A DNA stretch of 64,000 nucleotides from Mucilaginibacter defluvii (GCF_039543225.1 NZ_BAABJI010000004.1:372001-436000); one strand, 5' to 3'. Positions 1 to 8,763 are shown, numbered from the stretch's first letter. Made by a program: numbers and translations. Notes: a model not told the origin generated them from the letters alone.

Positions 1-589
1 CCTTAGATAATATCTTCTCGACCTCATTAGTTTCGGTATTAAAGGCATAAATACCATAACAGGTAATATCTTTTGATGACTTATCCACAAATTCACCTAA
101 ATGATGTTGTGTAATTAAATCAACCGCGAAATAATGTGTAAGTATCTCTATATTAGTATTTTGATGTATCTGCTCTAACAAAGCACGCTCAATCTCGAAA
201 CCGGTTATATCCTTATAATGCAGTACACGGAATTCTGAGTGACCTCCCTCTTTTGCCAGGTCATAAATACCATCGTTGGTTTTGTCGAAATTGGTTCCGT
301 AGTCAATAATTTCGTTAATTCGCTCTGGCCCTTCCTTAACCACAATTTCCACAACCTCTGGGTCACACAAGCCGTCACCGGCAATTAGGGTATCTTTTAT
401 ATGTTTTTCAAACGAATCTTCCTTTTTATCCACAACCACCGCAACGCCACCCTGGGCATACTTAGTGTTTGATTCATCTTCATTTGCCTTTGTAACTATC
501 AGTACCTTACCATGCTTTGCAGCCTTAAGTGCAAAACTTAGTCCGGCGATGCCTGAACCAATTACCAGGAAATCCACATTTCGGGTCAT
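1..589 (-). CDS. nadB: L-aspartate oxidase NadB, N-terminal part (runs off the window edge)
   Basis: L-aspartate oxidase makes iminoaspartate from aspartate with FAD, the first step of de novo NAD synthesis. Only the first 196 codons are present; the gene continues beyond base 1. Translating the minus strand from the ATG at 589-587 gives an N-terminal Rossmann FAD-binding motif (VIGSGIAGLSFAL, about residues 9-21), then YAQGGVAVV and EGGHSEFRVLHYKDITG, which are hallmarks of the succinate dehydrogenase/aspartate oxidase flavoprotein family. It is divergent from nadA across a 409-base spacer, so the two enzymes of quinolinate synthesis sit back to back. No internal stop is seen in the visible part. 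Family assignment is firm; the C-terminal half cannot be judged. Confidence 0.95.
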   Translation of the reverse strand, partial: MTRNVDFLVIGSGIAGLSFALKAAKHGKVLIVTKANEDESNTKYAQGGVAVVVDKKEDSFEKHIKDTLIAGDGLCDPEVVEIVVKEGPERINEIIDYGTNFDKTNDGIYDLAKEGGHSEFRVLHYKDITGFEIERALLEQIHQNTNIEILTHYFAVDLITQHHLGEFVDKSSKDITCYGIYAFNTETNEVEKILSK

Positions 590-998
590 ATATATACGTA
601 TAGATGTGTAAAAGTAATACTTGTGTTAATAAGCGGCGTAAAAGGTGTTAATTTTGTGTAAGTAAAAAAATAATAAATTATAAACACGTGGATAACCCGT
701 AGTTTTGTACTGTTGAACGATAAATTTTGCGAGACTTATCAGCATTGCCAACATCGAATTCAACATTTTTAACACAGCGAAAATATTAACATAAAAGTAT
801 TTTAAATAAATCTTGTTTATCATACCAATCTAATTTTCAATTCGCTGCACAAAATTTAATTGGAATAAATTGTTAACAACTATGTGAAAACAACTTTTAT
901 CTCTTTTTGTAGCATTAGTTTCTAACAAAACTAACAGCTTAATAAACTATAGTTTTCTTACTTATATTAAATAATGTTGTTTTTATTGATTTGTTGAA
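590..998. other. AT-rich divergent intergenic region between nadB and nadA
   Basis: This 409-base spacer is strongly AT-rich and must carry the promoters for both divergent genes. A TACTTTTA element lies about 20 bases in front of the nadB start on the minus strand and resembles the Bacteroidota -7 box, but no matching TTG box is clear. A 65-codon minus-strand ORF inside it (626-823) has the biased composition of random AT-rich DNA and I do not regard it as a gene. No terminator or RNA gene is apparent. Confidence 0.6.
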
Positions 999-1991
999 AT
1001 GGATATCTTCGAAGAAATAAATGTGAAAGGTTTTGTGGAGGAAGACATCGATCCTACTCTTGACCTTTTCGATGAAATTGAAAAATTAAAAAAGCAGAAA
1101 AATGCGGTCATACTTGCCCATTACTATCAGGATGGCGATATACAGGATATTGCAGATTATATCGGCGATAGCCTCGGCTTATCGCAGCAGGCAGCAAAAA
1201 CTGATGCGGATATCATCGTATTCGCCGGGGTACACTTCATGGCCGAAACAGCCAAGATACTCTCGCCAAACAAAAAGGTTTTACTGCCCGATGTAAAGGC
1301 AGGATGCTCGCTGGCTGATAGTTGCCCGCCGCATTTGTTTAAAAAATTTAAGGAGCAATACCCTGATCACCTGGTAATTACCTATGTGAACTGTACTGCT
1401 GAACTGAAGGCTTTAAGTGATATAGTTTGTACCTCGAGCAACGCGGTGCAGATAGTGGAAAGCCTGTCGAAAGATCAGAAGATCATCTTCGGGCCTGACA
1501 AAAATTTGGGTGCCTGGGTAGCTAAAAAAACCGGCCGAGACCTGGTGTTATGGAATGGCGCCTGCATGGTGCACGAGATATTTTCGAGAGAGAAAATCAC
1601 ACGGTTAAAGGAAAGGCATCCGGGTGTGAAGTTACTGGCGCACCCTGAATGTGAAGAAGTTATACTGGAAATGTCAGATTATATAGGCTCAACGACCGGT
1701 ATCCTTAAATACGCCACAAATTCGCCTGACAAGGAGTTTATCGTAGCGACGGAATCGGGAATACTACACCAAATGCAAAAGGAAAATCCGGATAAAACAT
1801 TTATTCCGGCGCCGCCTAACAATAATTGCGCTTGTAATGATTGCCCGCACATGAAACGCAATACGCTTGAAAAGCTTTACCTGTGCTTAAAAAATGAATT
1901 GCCCGAAGTAACTGTACCTGAACATATTATAAAGGATGCAGTTAAACCTATTGAGCGTATGCTGGATATATCGGCTAAACTGGGATTATAA
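999..1991 (+). CDS. nadA: Quinolinate synthase NadA
   Basis: NadA condenses iminoaspartate with dihydroxyacetone phosphate to give quinolinate, using one labile [4Fe-4S] cluster, in the cytoplasm. The 330-residue length is typical. Visible signatures are ILAHYYQDGDIQDIADYIGD near the N-terminus (substrate-binding histidine and tyrosine), AGCSLADSCP, YVNCTAELKA, TSSNA, AHPEC and the C-terminal cysteine cluster NNNCACNDCPHM, in which the last cluster ligand lies. The ATG at 999 follows an AT-rich leader. It is divergent from nadB, its metabolic partner, and followed by thiL after only 7 bases, so nadA and thiL are probably cotranscribed. Assignment is firm. Confidence 0.97.
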   Translation: MDIFEEINVKGFVEEDIDPTLDLFDEIEKLKKQKNAVILAHYYQDGDIQDIADYIGDSLGLSQQAAKTDADIIVFAGVHFMAETAKILSPNKKVLLPDVKAGCSLADSCPPHLFKKFKEQYPDHLVITYVNCTAELKALSDIVCTSSNAVQIVESLSKDQKIIFGPDKNLGAWVAKKTGRDLVLWNGACMVHEIFSREKITRLKERHPGVKLLAHPECEEVILEMSDYIGSTTGILKYATNSPDKEFIVATESGILHQMQKENPDKTFIPAPPNNNCACNDCPHMKRNTLEKLYLCLKNELPEVTVPEHIIKDAVKPIERMLDISAKLGL

Positions 1992-1998
1992 TAAAATT

Positions 1999-3039
1999 AT
2001 GTTTGATAATATAGATCGTACCAATATACAGGAGTTAGGCGAATTTGGGTTGATAAAGCACCTTACTCAGAACATAAAGCTTAAACAACCATCAAGTATT
2101 AAAGGCGTTGGCGATGATGCCGCGGTGCTTGATCCGGCAGGAAAAAAGGTATTGGTATCAACCGATATGCTTTTGGAAGGCATACATTTTGATTTGGCTT
2201 ATACCCCGCTAAAACACTTGGGTTTTAAAGCTATACAGGTAAACCTGAGCGATATTTATGCCATGAATGGTACAGCTACCCAGGTAACCGTATCATTAGG
2301 TTTATCGAGCAAATTCCCTTTAGAGGCCGTTGAGGAATTGTATGAAGGTATGTACATCGCCTGCGAAAAATACAATGTAGACATTATTGGCGGCGATACC
2401 ACCTCATCAAAACAAGGGTTGGTGATCAGCGTAACTTCTATTGGTTATGCGGATGAAAAGGATATTGTTTACCGTAATACAGCCGAAGATGGCGACCTGA
2501 TCTGCGTATCAGGTGATTTAGGTGGCGCTTATATGGGTTTACAATTACTGGAGCGTGAAAAACTGGTTTACCTTGAAAACCCGAATATTCAGCCCGACCT
2601 GGAGGGTAAGGATTACATTGTCGAGCGGCAATTAAAACCCGAAGCACGACGAGATATAGTGGAGTTGCTGAAAGAGATTGATGTTAAGCCTACGGCAATG
2701 ATCGATGTATCTGATGGTTTAGCATCAGAGGTATTGCACATCTGTAAACAAAGTGATAAGGGCTGCAATATTTACGAGGAAAAGATACCGCTTGACCCCA
2801 TGACCTATGAAACAGCCCGGGAGTTTAATCTTGACCCTACAATATGCGCCTTAAGTGGTGGCGAGGACTATGAGCTTCTATTTACCGTTAAACAAGCCGA
2901 CTATGACAAAATAAAGTTTAAAATGGACTTTACCATTATTGGCCATATTACTGAAGCTTCAGCGGGCTGTAATTTGATTAGTAAAACCGGCAACGTGCAC
3001 GAGTTAACTGCGCAGGGCTGGAATGCCTTTAAAAGTTAA
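1999..3039 (+). CDS. thiL: Thiamine-monophosphate kinase ThiL
   Basis: ThiL phosphorylates thiamine monophosphate to thiamine diphosphate, the coenzyme used by enzymes such as SucA further along this window. The protein belongs to the PurM/AIR synthase-like ATP-binding fold: GVGDDAAVLDP at the N-terminus, STDMLLEGIHFDL, the NLSDIYAMNG metal/nucleotide motif, GGDTTSS, CVSGDLGGAYMG, DVSDGLASE and the C-terminal SGGEDYELLFTV. An upstream in-frame ATG at 1936 lies inside nadA; I chose 1999 because it gives 346 residues starting MFDNIDR, follows the nadA stop by 7 bases and removes a 56-base overlap. A strong terminator follows directly. Confidence 0.96.
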   Translation: MFDNIDRTNIQELGEFGLIKHLTQNIKLKQPSSIKGVGDDAAVLDPAGKKVLVSTDMLLEGIHFDLAYTPLKHLGFKAIQVNLSDIYAMNGTATQVTVSLGLSSKFPLEAVEELYEGMYIACEKYNVDIIGGDTTSSKQGLVISVTSIGYADEKDIVYRNTAEDGDLICVSGDLGGAYMGLQLLEREKLVYLENPNIQPDLEGKDYIVERQLKPEARRDIVELLKEIDVKPTAMIDVSDGLASEVLHICKQSDKGCNIYEEKIPLDPMTYETAREFNLDPTICALSGGEDYELLFTVKQADYDKIKFKMDFTIIGHITEASAGCNLISKTGNVHELTAQGWNAFKS

Positions 3040-3075
3040 AAAAATAGCCGCTTAATTTAAGCGGCTATTTTTTTA
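3038..3075. terminator. Bidirectional rho-independent terminator between thiL and ffh
   Basis: A near-perfect palindrome with the stem AATAGCCGCTTAA/TTAAGCGGCTATT is flanked by an A run on the left and a T run on the right, so it can stop transcription from both converging genes. Confidence 0.9.
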
Positions 3076-3094
3076 ATATGATAATTCTAATGTC

Positions 3095-4423
3095 TTACAT
3101 CTTTGGCATCCGGCGCATCATGTTGGCCATGGCTGCGGGGTTGCTCATTTGTTTCATTACCTTACGCATATCTTCAAACTGTTTTATCAGCCTGTTTACC
3201 TCGCCAATATCAGTACCCGAGCCTTTTGCTATGCGTGTACGGCGGCTTTGGTTAATGCTGTCGGGGTTTTCTTTCTCAAACGGCGTCATGGATTGAATGA
3301 TGGCTTCTACGGCTTTAAAGGCGTTATCATCCACCTCTACGTCCTTCATCATTTTACCTACGCCCGGTATCATACCCATCAGATCCTTCATGTTACCCAT
3401 TTTTTTGATCTGCTGTATCTGGCTGTAAAAGTCGTTAAAGTCGAATTTGTTCTTACGTATCTTTTTCTGCAGTTCGGCAGCCTGCTTTTCGTCAAACTGT
3501 TGTTGGGCACGTTCAACTAAGGACACCACGTCGCCCATGCCCAAAATACGCGAGGCCATACGGTCAGGGTGGAAAACGTCCAGCGCTTCCATCTTTTCGC
3601 CCGTACCTATAAATTTGATTGGCTTGTTTACTACCGACTTGATTGATAAAGCCGCACCACCACGGGTATCACCATCCAGTTTGGTTAATACAACGCCGGT
3701 AAAGTCAAGCCTGTCATTAAAAGTTTTGGCTGTATTAACCGCGTCCTGGCCGGTCATGGAATCTACCACAAATAGTATTTCATGCGGATTAGTAGCGGCT
3801 TTAACCTGCTCTATCTCCACCATCATGGCCTCGTCAATAGCCAAACGGCCGGCGGTATCAATAATTACCACGTTGTTGCCTTGCTGCTTGGCCAGGGCTA
3901 TACCCTCTTTAGCTATACCAATTGGGTCTTTTGATTCAACGTTGGCATAAACAGGTACGCCTATCTGCCCACCTAAAACCTGCAGCTGATCAATAGCCGC
4001 GGGGCGGTAAACGTCGCCGGCAACCAATAAAGGTTTTTTGTTTTTTTGCGTTTTAAGGAAGTTGGCCAGCTTACCGGTAAAGGTAGTTTTACCCGCACCG
4101 TTCAAGCCTGCTATCAGTATAATGGTTGGCGTAGCCGGAAAGCTGATCTCGGTAGCTGTACCGCCCATTAAGGCGGTAAGCTCATCATTCATGATCTTGG
4201 TGAGTAACTGGCCAGGCGATATGGTGGTCAACACGTTTTCGCCCAGCGCTTTTTGCCTTACTTCATCCGTAAATGCTTTGGCTGTCTTATAGTTTACGTC
4301 GGCATCCAAAAGGGCTTTACGTATCTCCTTCATGGTTTCGGCCACGTTTATTTCGGTGATCGATCCCTGTCCCTTCAGGACTTTAAACGCCCTGTCTAAT
4401 TTATCCGAAAGATTTTCAAACAT
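3095..4423 (-). CDS. ffh: Signal recognition particle protein Ffh (SRP54)
   Basis: Ffh is the GTPase of the signal recognition particle; it binds signal sequences of nascent membrane and secreted proteins together with the 4.5S RNA. The 442 residues show an N domain, a G domain with P-loop GLNGAGKTT (106-114), the DTAGR motif, TKLDGDTRGGAALS, and a methionine-rich M domain ending in NPAAMANMMRRMPKM, which forms the signal-peptide groove. Length and motif order match the family. It converges on thiL with a shared terminator. The 4.5S RNA partner is not in the window. Assignment is firm. Confidence 0.98.
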   Translation of the reverse strand: MFENLSDKLDRAFKVLKGQGSITEINVAETMKEIRKALLDADVNYKTAKAFTDEVRQKALGENVLTTISPGQLLTKIMNDELTALMGGTATEISFPATPTIILIAGLNGAGKTTFTGKLANFLKTQKNKKPLLVAGDVYRPAAIDQLQVLGGQIGVPVYANVESKDPIGIAKEGIALAKQQGNNVVIIDTAGRLAIDEAMMVEIEQVKAATNPHEILFVVDSMTGQDAVNTAKTFNDRLDFTGVVLTKLDGDTRGGAALSIKSVVNKPIKFIGTGEKMEALDVFHPDRMASRILGMGDVVSLVERAQQQFDEKQAAELQKKIRKNKFDFNDFYSQIQQIKKMGNMKDLMGMIPGVGKMMKDVEVDDNAFKAVEAIIQSMTPFEKENPDSINQSRRTRIAKGSGTDIGEVNRLIKQFEDMRKVMKQMSNPAAMANMMRRMPKM

Positions 4424-4500
4424 TGTGTATACCTCTGTTTTTGAGGTTGCAAAGTTAACAATTAGTTATGAGTTATGTGTGGCCTATATTACGCCCCTGT

Positions 4501-5520
4501 TTACGGGAATTTATATAAAATACCCAAGGCTAAACCTTCGGTAGCCTGTATATCATTCGAGGTATCTTTATTATAAAGCACAGTACCGTTAATGGTTACA
4601 TTTATCAGCTTATTTACCCGTGCCAGCAAAGTAGCATCTAAACGATGGTTGGTATAGGCTATCGGCCTGCCGTAAGGGATGAACAACGCATAACGCCAGT
4701 TAAGGTGCAGGTTTTGCATTATATCCTTATCAAACAAAGCAATCGCCTGGAATGCCAGCTCATTACGTATGGTTTTGCCTATAGGTACACCGTAATTACC
4801 GGGTTGGGTACGGTATATGGTGGTATCGAGCACTAAGGTTTGACGGGCAGTACCTGTACCTATCCGCAAATCAAAAAATCGGGATGGCTTATACTCCAAA
4901 CCGAATGACTCGGTGATATAACCCGGCGACATAAATTTAGATATCAATATAGGCGGATTAGGATCGGGGTACTGAAAACCTTTATCAACCTGCGACTCCA
5001 AACTTAACGAGCCGAACAAGTACCAGTTTTGCGATAATTTGGTAGATAATTTATTATCTATAAAAATACGGTCGTTGGTTTTACGTGCGCCCTGCCCCTT
5101 GTTTTTTGACCTTCCGTATAAAAAGTTAACCTCTGCCGTATATATAAACGGCGATTTGTTGTATTCCGTTCGGTAAATAATATTGGTACCTACCGCAACA
5201 GCGCTTACACCACCCGATGCCCAGTTGCTGCTGAACGCTGACTGGTTGAAGTTAATGGCTACTGTAAACCATTTTCGCCAGCGCTTAATTTCATAATCGG
5301 GCATATTAACCGGGATGTATTCCGGCTGTAATTGCATTGGCCTGATGCGCAATGGCAACGCGTTTTTACGCGGCTCAATACGGTATCTATTGATGAGATT
5401 GGTATCTACCTTAAATGTATCAACCTTGGCGCTATCGGTTTTAACACTGTCTGTTTGCGCAATTGCAGCAGTTGCCAGGCAAAGGCCGATGATAATTAAT
5501 GCGGGTACTTTTTTAATCAT
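4501..5520 (-). CDS. DUF3078 family outer-membrane protein
   Basis: A secreted protein of 339 residues from the chosen start MIKKVPALIIIGLCLATAAIAQ, which is a clear Sec signal peptide; an in-frame ATG 14 codons upstream would spoil the signal and is rejected. The body has alternating hydrophobic/polar strands with aromatic ends (for example FTVAINFNQSAFSSNWASGG and FMSPGYITESFGLEYKPSRFF) and ends in an aromatic-rich strand, GILYKFP, all consistent with an outer-membrane beta-barrel. The pattern resembles the Bacteroidota DUF3078 family, whose function is not known to me. It lies between ffh and the HELIH gene on the same strand, with a 56-base gap to the latter. Family recognition is from memory of conserved patches. 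Confidence 0.75.
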   Translation of the reverse strand: MIKKVPALIIIGLCLATAAIAQTDSVKTDSAKVDTFKVDTNLINRYRIEPRKNALPLRIRPMQLQPEYIPVNMPDYEIKRWRKWFTVAINFNQSAFSSNWASGGVSAVAVGTNIIYRTEYNKSPFIYTAEVNFLYGRSKNKGQGARKTNDRIFIDNKLSTKLSQNWYLFGSLSLESQVDKGFQYPDPNPPILISKFMSPGYITESFGLEYKPSRFFDLRIGTGTARQTLVLDTTIYRTQPGNYGVPIGKTIRNELAFQAIALFDKDIMQNLHLNWRYALFIPYGRPIAYTNHRLDATLLARVNKLINVTINGTVLYNKDTSNDIQATEGLALGILYKFP

Positions 5521-5576
5521 AGATAACCGTTTAACAGCACCGCCAATTGCGGTTGGGGCCAAATTTAGTTATTTGT

Positions 5577-5900
5577 TTATAAATAGAAACGCCACCACCA
5601 AAAGCCGCGATTTTTAGCATAAACGAGGTTTTGCTCGTTTTGATATGCTTCACGCTCAAATACTATGTTTTTATAGGCTTGATGATGATTGCGGTATTTT
5701 ATCAAATTAAGAAGATAATTAAACAGGTAGGCAATGTAGAAAAATATCACGAGCATTTCCTGCTGCTGTTTTATATGAATCAGTTCGTGATGTATCAACA
5801 CCCTATTGTTCACCGCGTTTTTATGGCTAACCAATATAAACGGGTAAAGCGCCATGCCGGCGACACGCATTTTTTTTACTACAATTACCGGATACCTCAT
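5577..5900 (-). CDS. Small membrane protein with HELIH zinc-binding motif
   Basis: A 107-residue protein with VLIHHELIHIKQQQEML at about residues 34-50. HExxH is the zinc and catalytic motif of many metallopeptidases; here it reads HELIH. It is followed by a hydrophobic segment (VIFFYIAYLFNYLLNLI) and then by EREAYQNE, which could supply a third zinc-ligand glutamate, as in gluzincin-like membrane peptidases of the BlaR1/M56 type. The ATG overlaps the stop of the upstream CarboxypepD-like gene by four bases (ATGA), so translation is probably coupled. The protein is far shorter than M56 peptidases. Whether it cleaves anything is unknown; the fold assignment is inference. Confidence 0.6.
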   Translation of the reverse strand: MRYPVIVVKKMRVAGMALYPFILVSHKNAVNNRVLIHHELIHIKQQQEMLVIFFYIAYLFNYLLNLIKYRNHHQAYKNIVFEREAYQNEQNLVYAKNRGFWWWRFYL

Positions 5901-6682
5901 TTACTGGGCTCAAGCGGCGAAACGGTAAAATTGCCCGGGTTGCGCATATACCTTTTGTAGCTGTTACGTACGTATTTTACAAACTCATAATCGCTCGCAG
6001 TAGTAACCAGGTAATAGCCGGGTCGATATTTCTGCATAAAATCCGTCAATTGATCATCCTTGAGGCCCGTTACGTTACTCACAAAAGTGCGGTTAAAACG
6101 GTAATCGATCACATTTTGATGGTAATCGCGCTCAATTACTTCTTTAAGTTTTTCAGCATTTCTCCCACTACGGCTAAGTGCGTTGTAAAGGGCATCAATA
6201 CCTATACCAGCACCCATGCCGTATGGCGATGTTGTTAACAGATCCGGGTTTGAAGATGGGCCGTATAAACGGGTATAGTCTCGCCTGGTAGCGGCCATCC
6301 ATTTTTCAGGGTTGATTAATTTATCATTAATACGTACCTCCTGCAACTGTATGCCGGTGGTTTTTAAATTAACGGCTAATGATTTGTTATCAATTATTTT
6401 AACCGTGTCGTTAAAATAGCCTTCTTTTGAAAAAACCAAACGATTACCAATGGCCGCATCTATGCTGAATTCACCTTTTAAATTGTTATAAACAGCCTGC
6501 CCGTTATCAATATTACGAATGCTTACCTTGGCAATACGGTCATTAGCCCCCTTATCAAATACAATACCCTCAACCTTTTTATCCTGCGCGCAAACATCCG
6601 CAACTATTAATAAAGGCAGCACCAAAAGCCATATTTTCATTACAGCTTTAAAACTAACCTTTTGTATAGTTTGCAAACGCAT
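5897..6682 (-). CDS. CarboxypepD-regulatory-like secreted protein
   Basis: A secreted protein of 261 residues. After a signal segment (IWLLVLPLLIVADVCAQ) it has a carboxypeptidase-regulatory-like beta-sandwich typical of Bacteroidota surface proteins: VEGIVFDKGANDRIAKVSIR, NLKGEFSIDAAIGNRLVFSKEGY. The C-terminal part (about residues 115-250) is a helical region of unknown function. A second in-frame ATG at 6640 would give a shorter, more classical signal peptide (MKIWLLVLP); 6682 is kept because the sequence directly before it is A-rich, but either is possible. It resembles the protein at 12888-13520 in layout. It overlaps the downstream HELIH gene by four bases, suggesting the two act together. 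Confidence 0.7.
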   Translation of the reverse strand: MRLQTIQKVSFKAVMKIWLLVLPLLIVADVCAQDKKVEGIVFDKGANDRIAKVSIRNIDNGQAVYNNLKGEFSIDAAIGNRLVFSKEGYFNDTVKIIDNKSLAVNLKTTGIQLQEVRINDKLINPEKWMAATRRDYTRLYGPSSNPDLLTTSPYGMGAGIGIDALYNALSRSGRNAEKLKEVIERDYHQNVIDYRFNRTFVSNVTGLKDDQLTDFMQKYRPGYYLVTTASDYEFVKYVRNSYKRYMRNPGNFTVSPLEPSK

Positions 6683-6705
6683 TTTTAACAGATATTAACA
6701 GTAAG

Positions 6706-7539
6706 TTACGGAATAACTATCAGTTTCTGGCCAATTTTTATGCCATCATCCGTAATGTTGTTAAGGGTTTTTAACTGGTCTACCGTTAATGAAAAACGCT
6801 TTGAAATATTGAAAAGTGTATCGCCCTGTTTAACGATATAAGTTTTGTCAACTGGTGTGTCCTTAGCTACACTATCGGTTGCAGTTTGATTAATATTGTT
6901 GTTAATGTCAGCTAATACCCTGTCTTCACGCTTTATTTTTTGGATATCGGTTTCCGGGCGGTCAAACTGGTCAAGGTTATAACGCTTAATTACGCTGATA
7001 AGTAATTGCGGATAACGAGGGTTTGTAGCATAGCCTGCAGCCTTAAGGCCATAAGCCCAGCCTTCATAATCATTCTTTTCAAGTTCGAATAATTTGGCGT
7101 AGCGCTTTTTCTTAAGAAATTCTGAATGATCGCGAAAGGAGTCCTCTGGATTATTATAAACCCTGAAGCAATCATTGGCATTATCGTCATCTTTATAATA
7201 ACCCTTACCGCCCCAGTCGCCGGTACATTTAATACCGAAGTGATTATTGGCTACTTTAGCTAACTCACCATTACCATTGCCCGACTCGAACATACCTTGC
7301 GCCAGGGTAATACTGGCGGGGATGCCGTATAGGTTCATCTCCGTAATGGCTATGCCTTTAAATCGCTCAATGTATTGTTGGGCGGTATAGTTGCTATAAT
7401 TGGAAATAGCATCCTTATTGGCCTTTTGTATGCTCTTGTTGTTTTTTCGGGCCTGCCTGTTGCTTACCCCCTTTTTACGGGATGAGCATGAGGACAATGC
7501 TATAGCGGCAACTATAAATAAGAGGAGTATTTTACGCAT
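6706..7539 (-). CDS. Glucosaminidase-domain lipoprotein with C-terminal LysM
   Basis: A 277-residue peptidoglycan hydrolase. The N-terminus is a lipoprotein signal (ALSSCSS, lipid-modified cysteine near residue 18). The central glucosaminidase domain of the FlgJ/Mannosyl-glycoprotein endo-beta-N-acetylglucosaminidase family shows PASITLAQGMFESGNGNGELA with the catalytic glutamate, then NNHFGIKC. The C-terminus is a LysM module (YIVKQGDTLFNISKRF ... IKIGQKLIVIP) that binds glycan. It should cut glycan strands while held at a membrane. The neighbouring gene upstream (7589-8119) is a paralogue without LysM, so the pair looks like a tandem duplication. Confidence 0.88.
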   Translation of the reverse strand: MRKILLLFIVAAIALSSCSSRKKGVSNRQARKNNKSIQKANKDAISNYSNYTAQQYIERFKGIAITEMNLYGIPASITLAQGMFESGNGNGELAKVANNHFGIKCTGDWGGKGYYKDDDNANDCFRVYNNPEDSFRDHSEFLKKKRYAKLFELEKNDYEGWAYGLKAAGYATNPRYPQLLISVIKRYNLDQFDRPETDIQKIKREDRVLADINNNINQTATDSVAKDTPVDKTYIVKQGDTLFNISKRFSLTVDQLKTLNNITDDGIKIGQKLIVIP

Positions 7540-7588
7540 ACAGGTACTTTAGTAATGGCTAACGAATGCGCCAAAAATAAAGTATTTT

Positions 7589-8119
7589 TTATTTTTCGGT
7601 ATTTTGAGCAAGTTGCTTAGGCTCCGGAATGCTATCCAGTTCGTGCAAACCATATCTTTTTATAATGCCGATAACCTGTGATGACCATTTTTTGCTGCTG
7701 CAATAGCCGCTGCGCTGTATGCCTTTTGCCCAGCCTTTGTAATCATGCTGGGTAAACTTATCGCCCAGGTGACTGAATTGTTTACGCTGGGTAAGTACCC
7801 GGGCAAAATCGTTAAATGATTCAAGCACTGAATCATACTTTTTATAGCTGGTGCGTACCTTACGTTTCTTTTTATAATAAACTGTACGGGTATTGCCCTT
7901 TATTCCGAACTGATTGTTCAGTTTTTTAGCGATGGTTGAATTGCCATTGCCTGATTCGTGCATGGCAACTGCCATAATTATGCTTGCCGGTATGCCTGTT
8001 TCGTGCATAATGCTTATGGCATTATCTTTGAACTGTTCGATGTATGATTGTGAAGTGTTTTGCGCGAATGAAGCAATTGAGAAAATTGAGAACAGTGTAA
8101 CAAATAAGAGTTTCTTCAT
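7589..8119 (-). CDS. Secreted glucosaminidase-domain protein
   Basis: A 176-residue peptidoglycan hydrolase with a Sec signal peptide (LLFVTLFSIFSIASFAQ) and a single glucosaminidase domain: PASIIMAVAMHESGNGNSTIA with the catalytic glutamate, NNQFGIKG, and GWAKGIQRSGYCSSKKW near the end. It shares domain order and motifs with the adjacent lipoprotein at 6706-7539 but lacks the lipid anchor and the LysM module, so it is probably periplasmic and soluble. It starts 2 bases after the end of the O-methyltransferase gene and probably shares its transcript. Confidence 0.85.
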   Translation of the reverse strand: MKKLLFVTLFSIFSIASFAQNTSQSYIEQFKDNAISIMHETGIPASIIMAVAMHESGNGNSTIAKKLNNQFGIKGNTRTVYYKKKRKVRTSYKKYDSVLESFNDFARVLTQRKQFSHLGDKFTQHDYKGWAKGIQRSGYCSSKKWSSQVIGIIKRYGLHELDSIPEPKQLAQNTEK

Positions 8120-8121
8120 AA

Positions 8122-8763
8122 TTACTTTTTTCTGATAAGCAAAAGGCCATCACGTACGGGCAGAATTAATTTTTCAACCCTCGTATCAACAGCTATCTGC
8201 TCATTTAGTTTGCGGAAGGCCTGTGTGTCGGCATCATTTTGATGCTCGTCATACACCTTACCTTTCCACAAAACGTTATCAATAATTAGCAATCCTCCGG
8301 ATTTAACTTTATCAATTAATAACTCAAAGTAAGTAAAATTATTTTTCTTATCGGCATCAATAAACACAATATCAATGTTTTGCCAATTCGAATCTGCTAT
8401 TACACGCTCTGCAGGGCCAAAATGAGCATGGATTTTTTTATCCACATTTGTGAGTTTTAAATGTGAATTTATCAATTCCTCCATTTCTTCATTCACCTCA
8501 ATGGTATGCAAAACGCCACCGTCAACAAGCCCTTCAGCCAAACAGATAGCCGAGTAACCGGTATAGGTGCCTATCTCAATAATCAACTTTGGCTGCATCA
8601 TTTTACTCAGCATACTCAGCAATCTGCCCTGGTAATGCCCGCTCAGCATGTTTGGTTTTAAAACCTTTAAATGCGTGTTGCGGTTGATTTTTTTCAGTGC
8701 CTCCGGCTCCGGGTCGGTGTGGGTTTCGACGTATGTTTGTAGAGAAGGGTCGAGTATTTCCAT
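8122..8763 (-). CDS. O-methyltransferase, class I SAM-dependent (caffeoyl-CoA OMT type)
   Basis: A 213-residue methyltransferase. SAM-binding motif I is IIEIGTYTGYSAICLAEGL (about residues 60-78), followed by HTIEVNEEMEELI, IDIVFIDADKKNNFTYFELL and GGLLIIDNVLWKGKV, the standard signature of the metal-dependent catechol/caffeoyl-CoA O-methyltransferase family. These act on vicinal hydroxyls of small aromatics and, in some bacteria, on tRNA hydroxyuridine (TrmR/YrrM). A TrhO tRNA hydroxylase at 38129-39091 makes the tRNA role worth considering, but that is inference. It is first in a run with the two glucosaminidases. Confidence 0.87.
   Translation of the reverse strand: MEILDPSLQTYVETHTDPEPEALKKINRNTHLKVLKPNMLSGHYQGRLLSMLSKMMQPKLIIEIGTYTGYSAICLAEGLVDGGVLHTIEVNEEMEELINSHLKLTNVDKKIHAHFGPAERVIADSNWQNIDIVFIDADKKNNFTYFELLIDKVKSGGLLIIDNVLWKGKVYDEHQNDADTQAFRKLNEQIAVDTRVEKLILPVRDGLLLIRKK

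Noticed and set aside
626..823. 65-codon minus-strand ORF in the nadB-nadA spacer
   Set aside because: Composition follows the AT-rich DNA, the protein is Lys/Tyr/Phe-biased without a pattern, and it would occupy the divergent promoter region.
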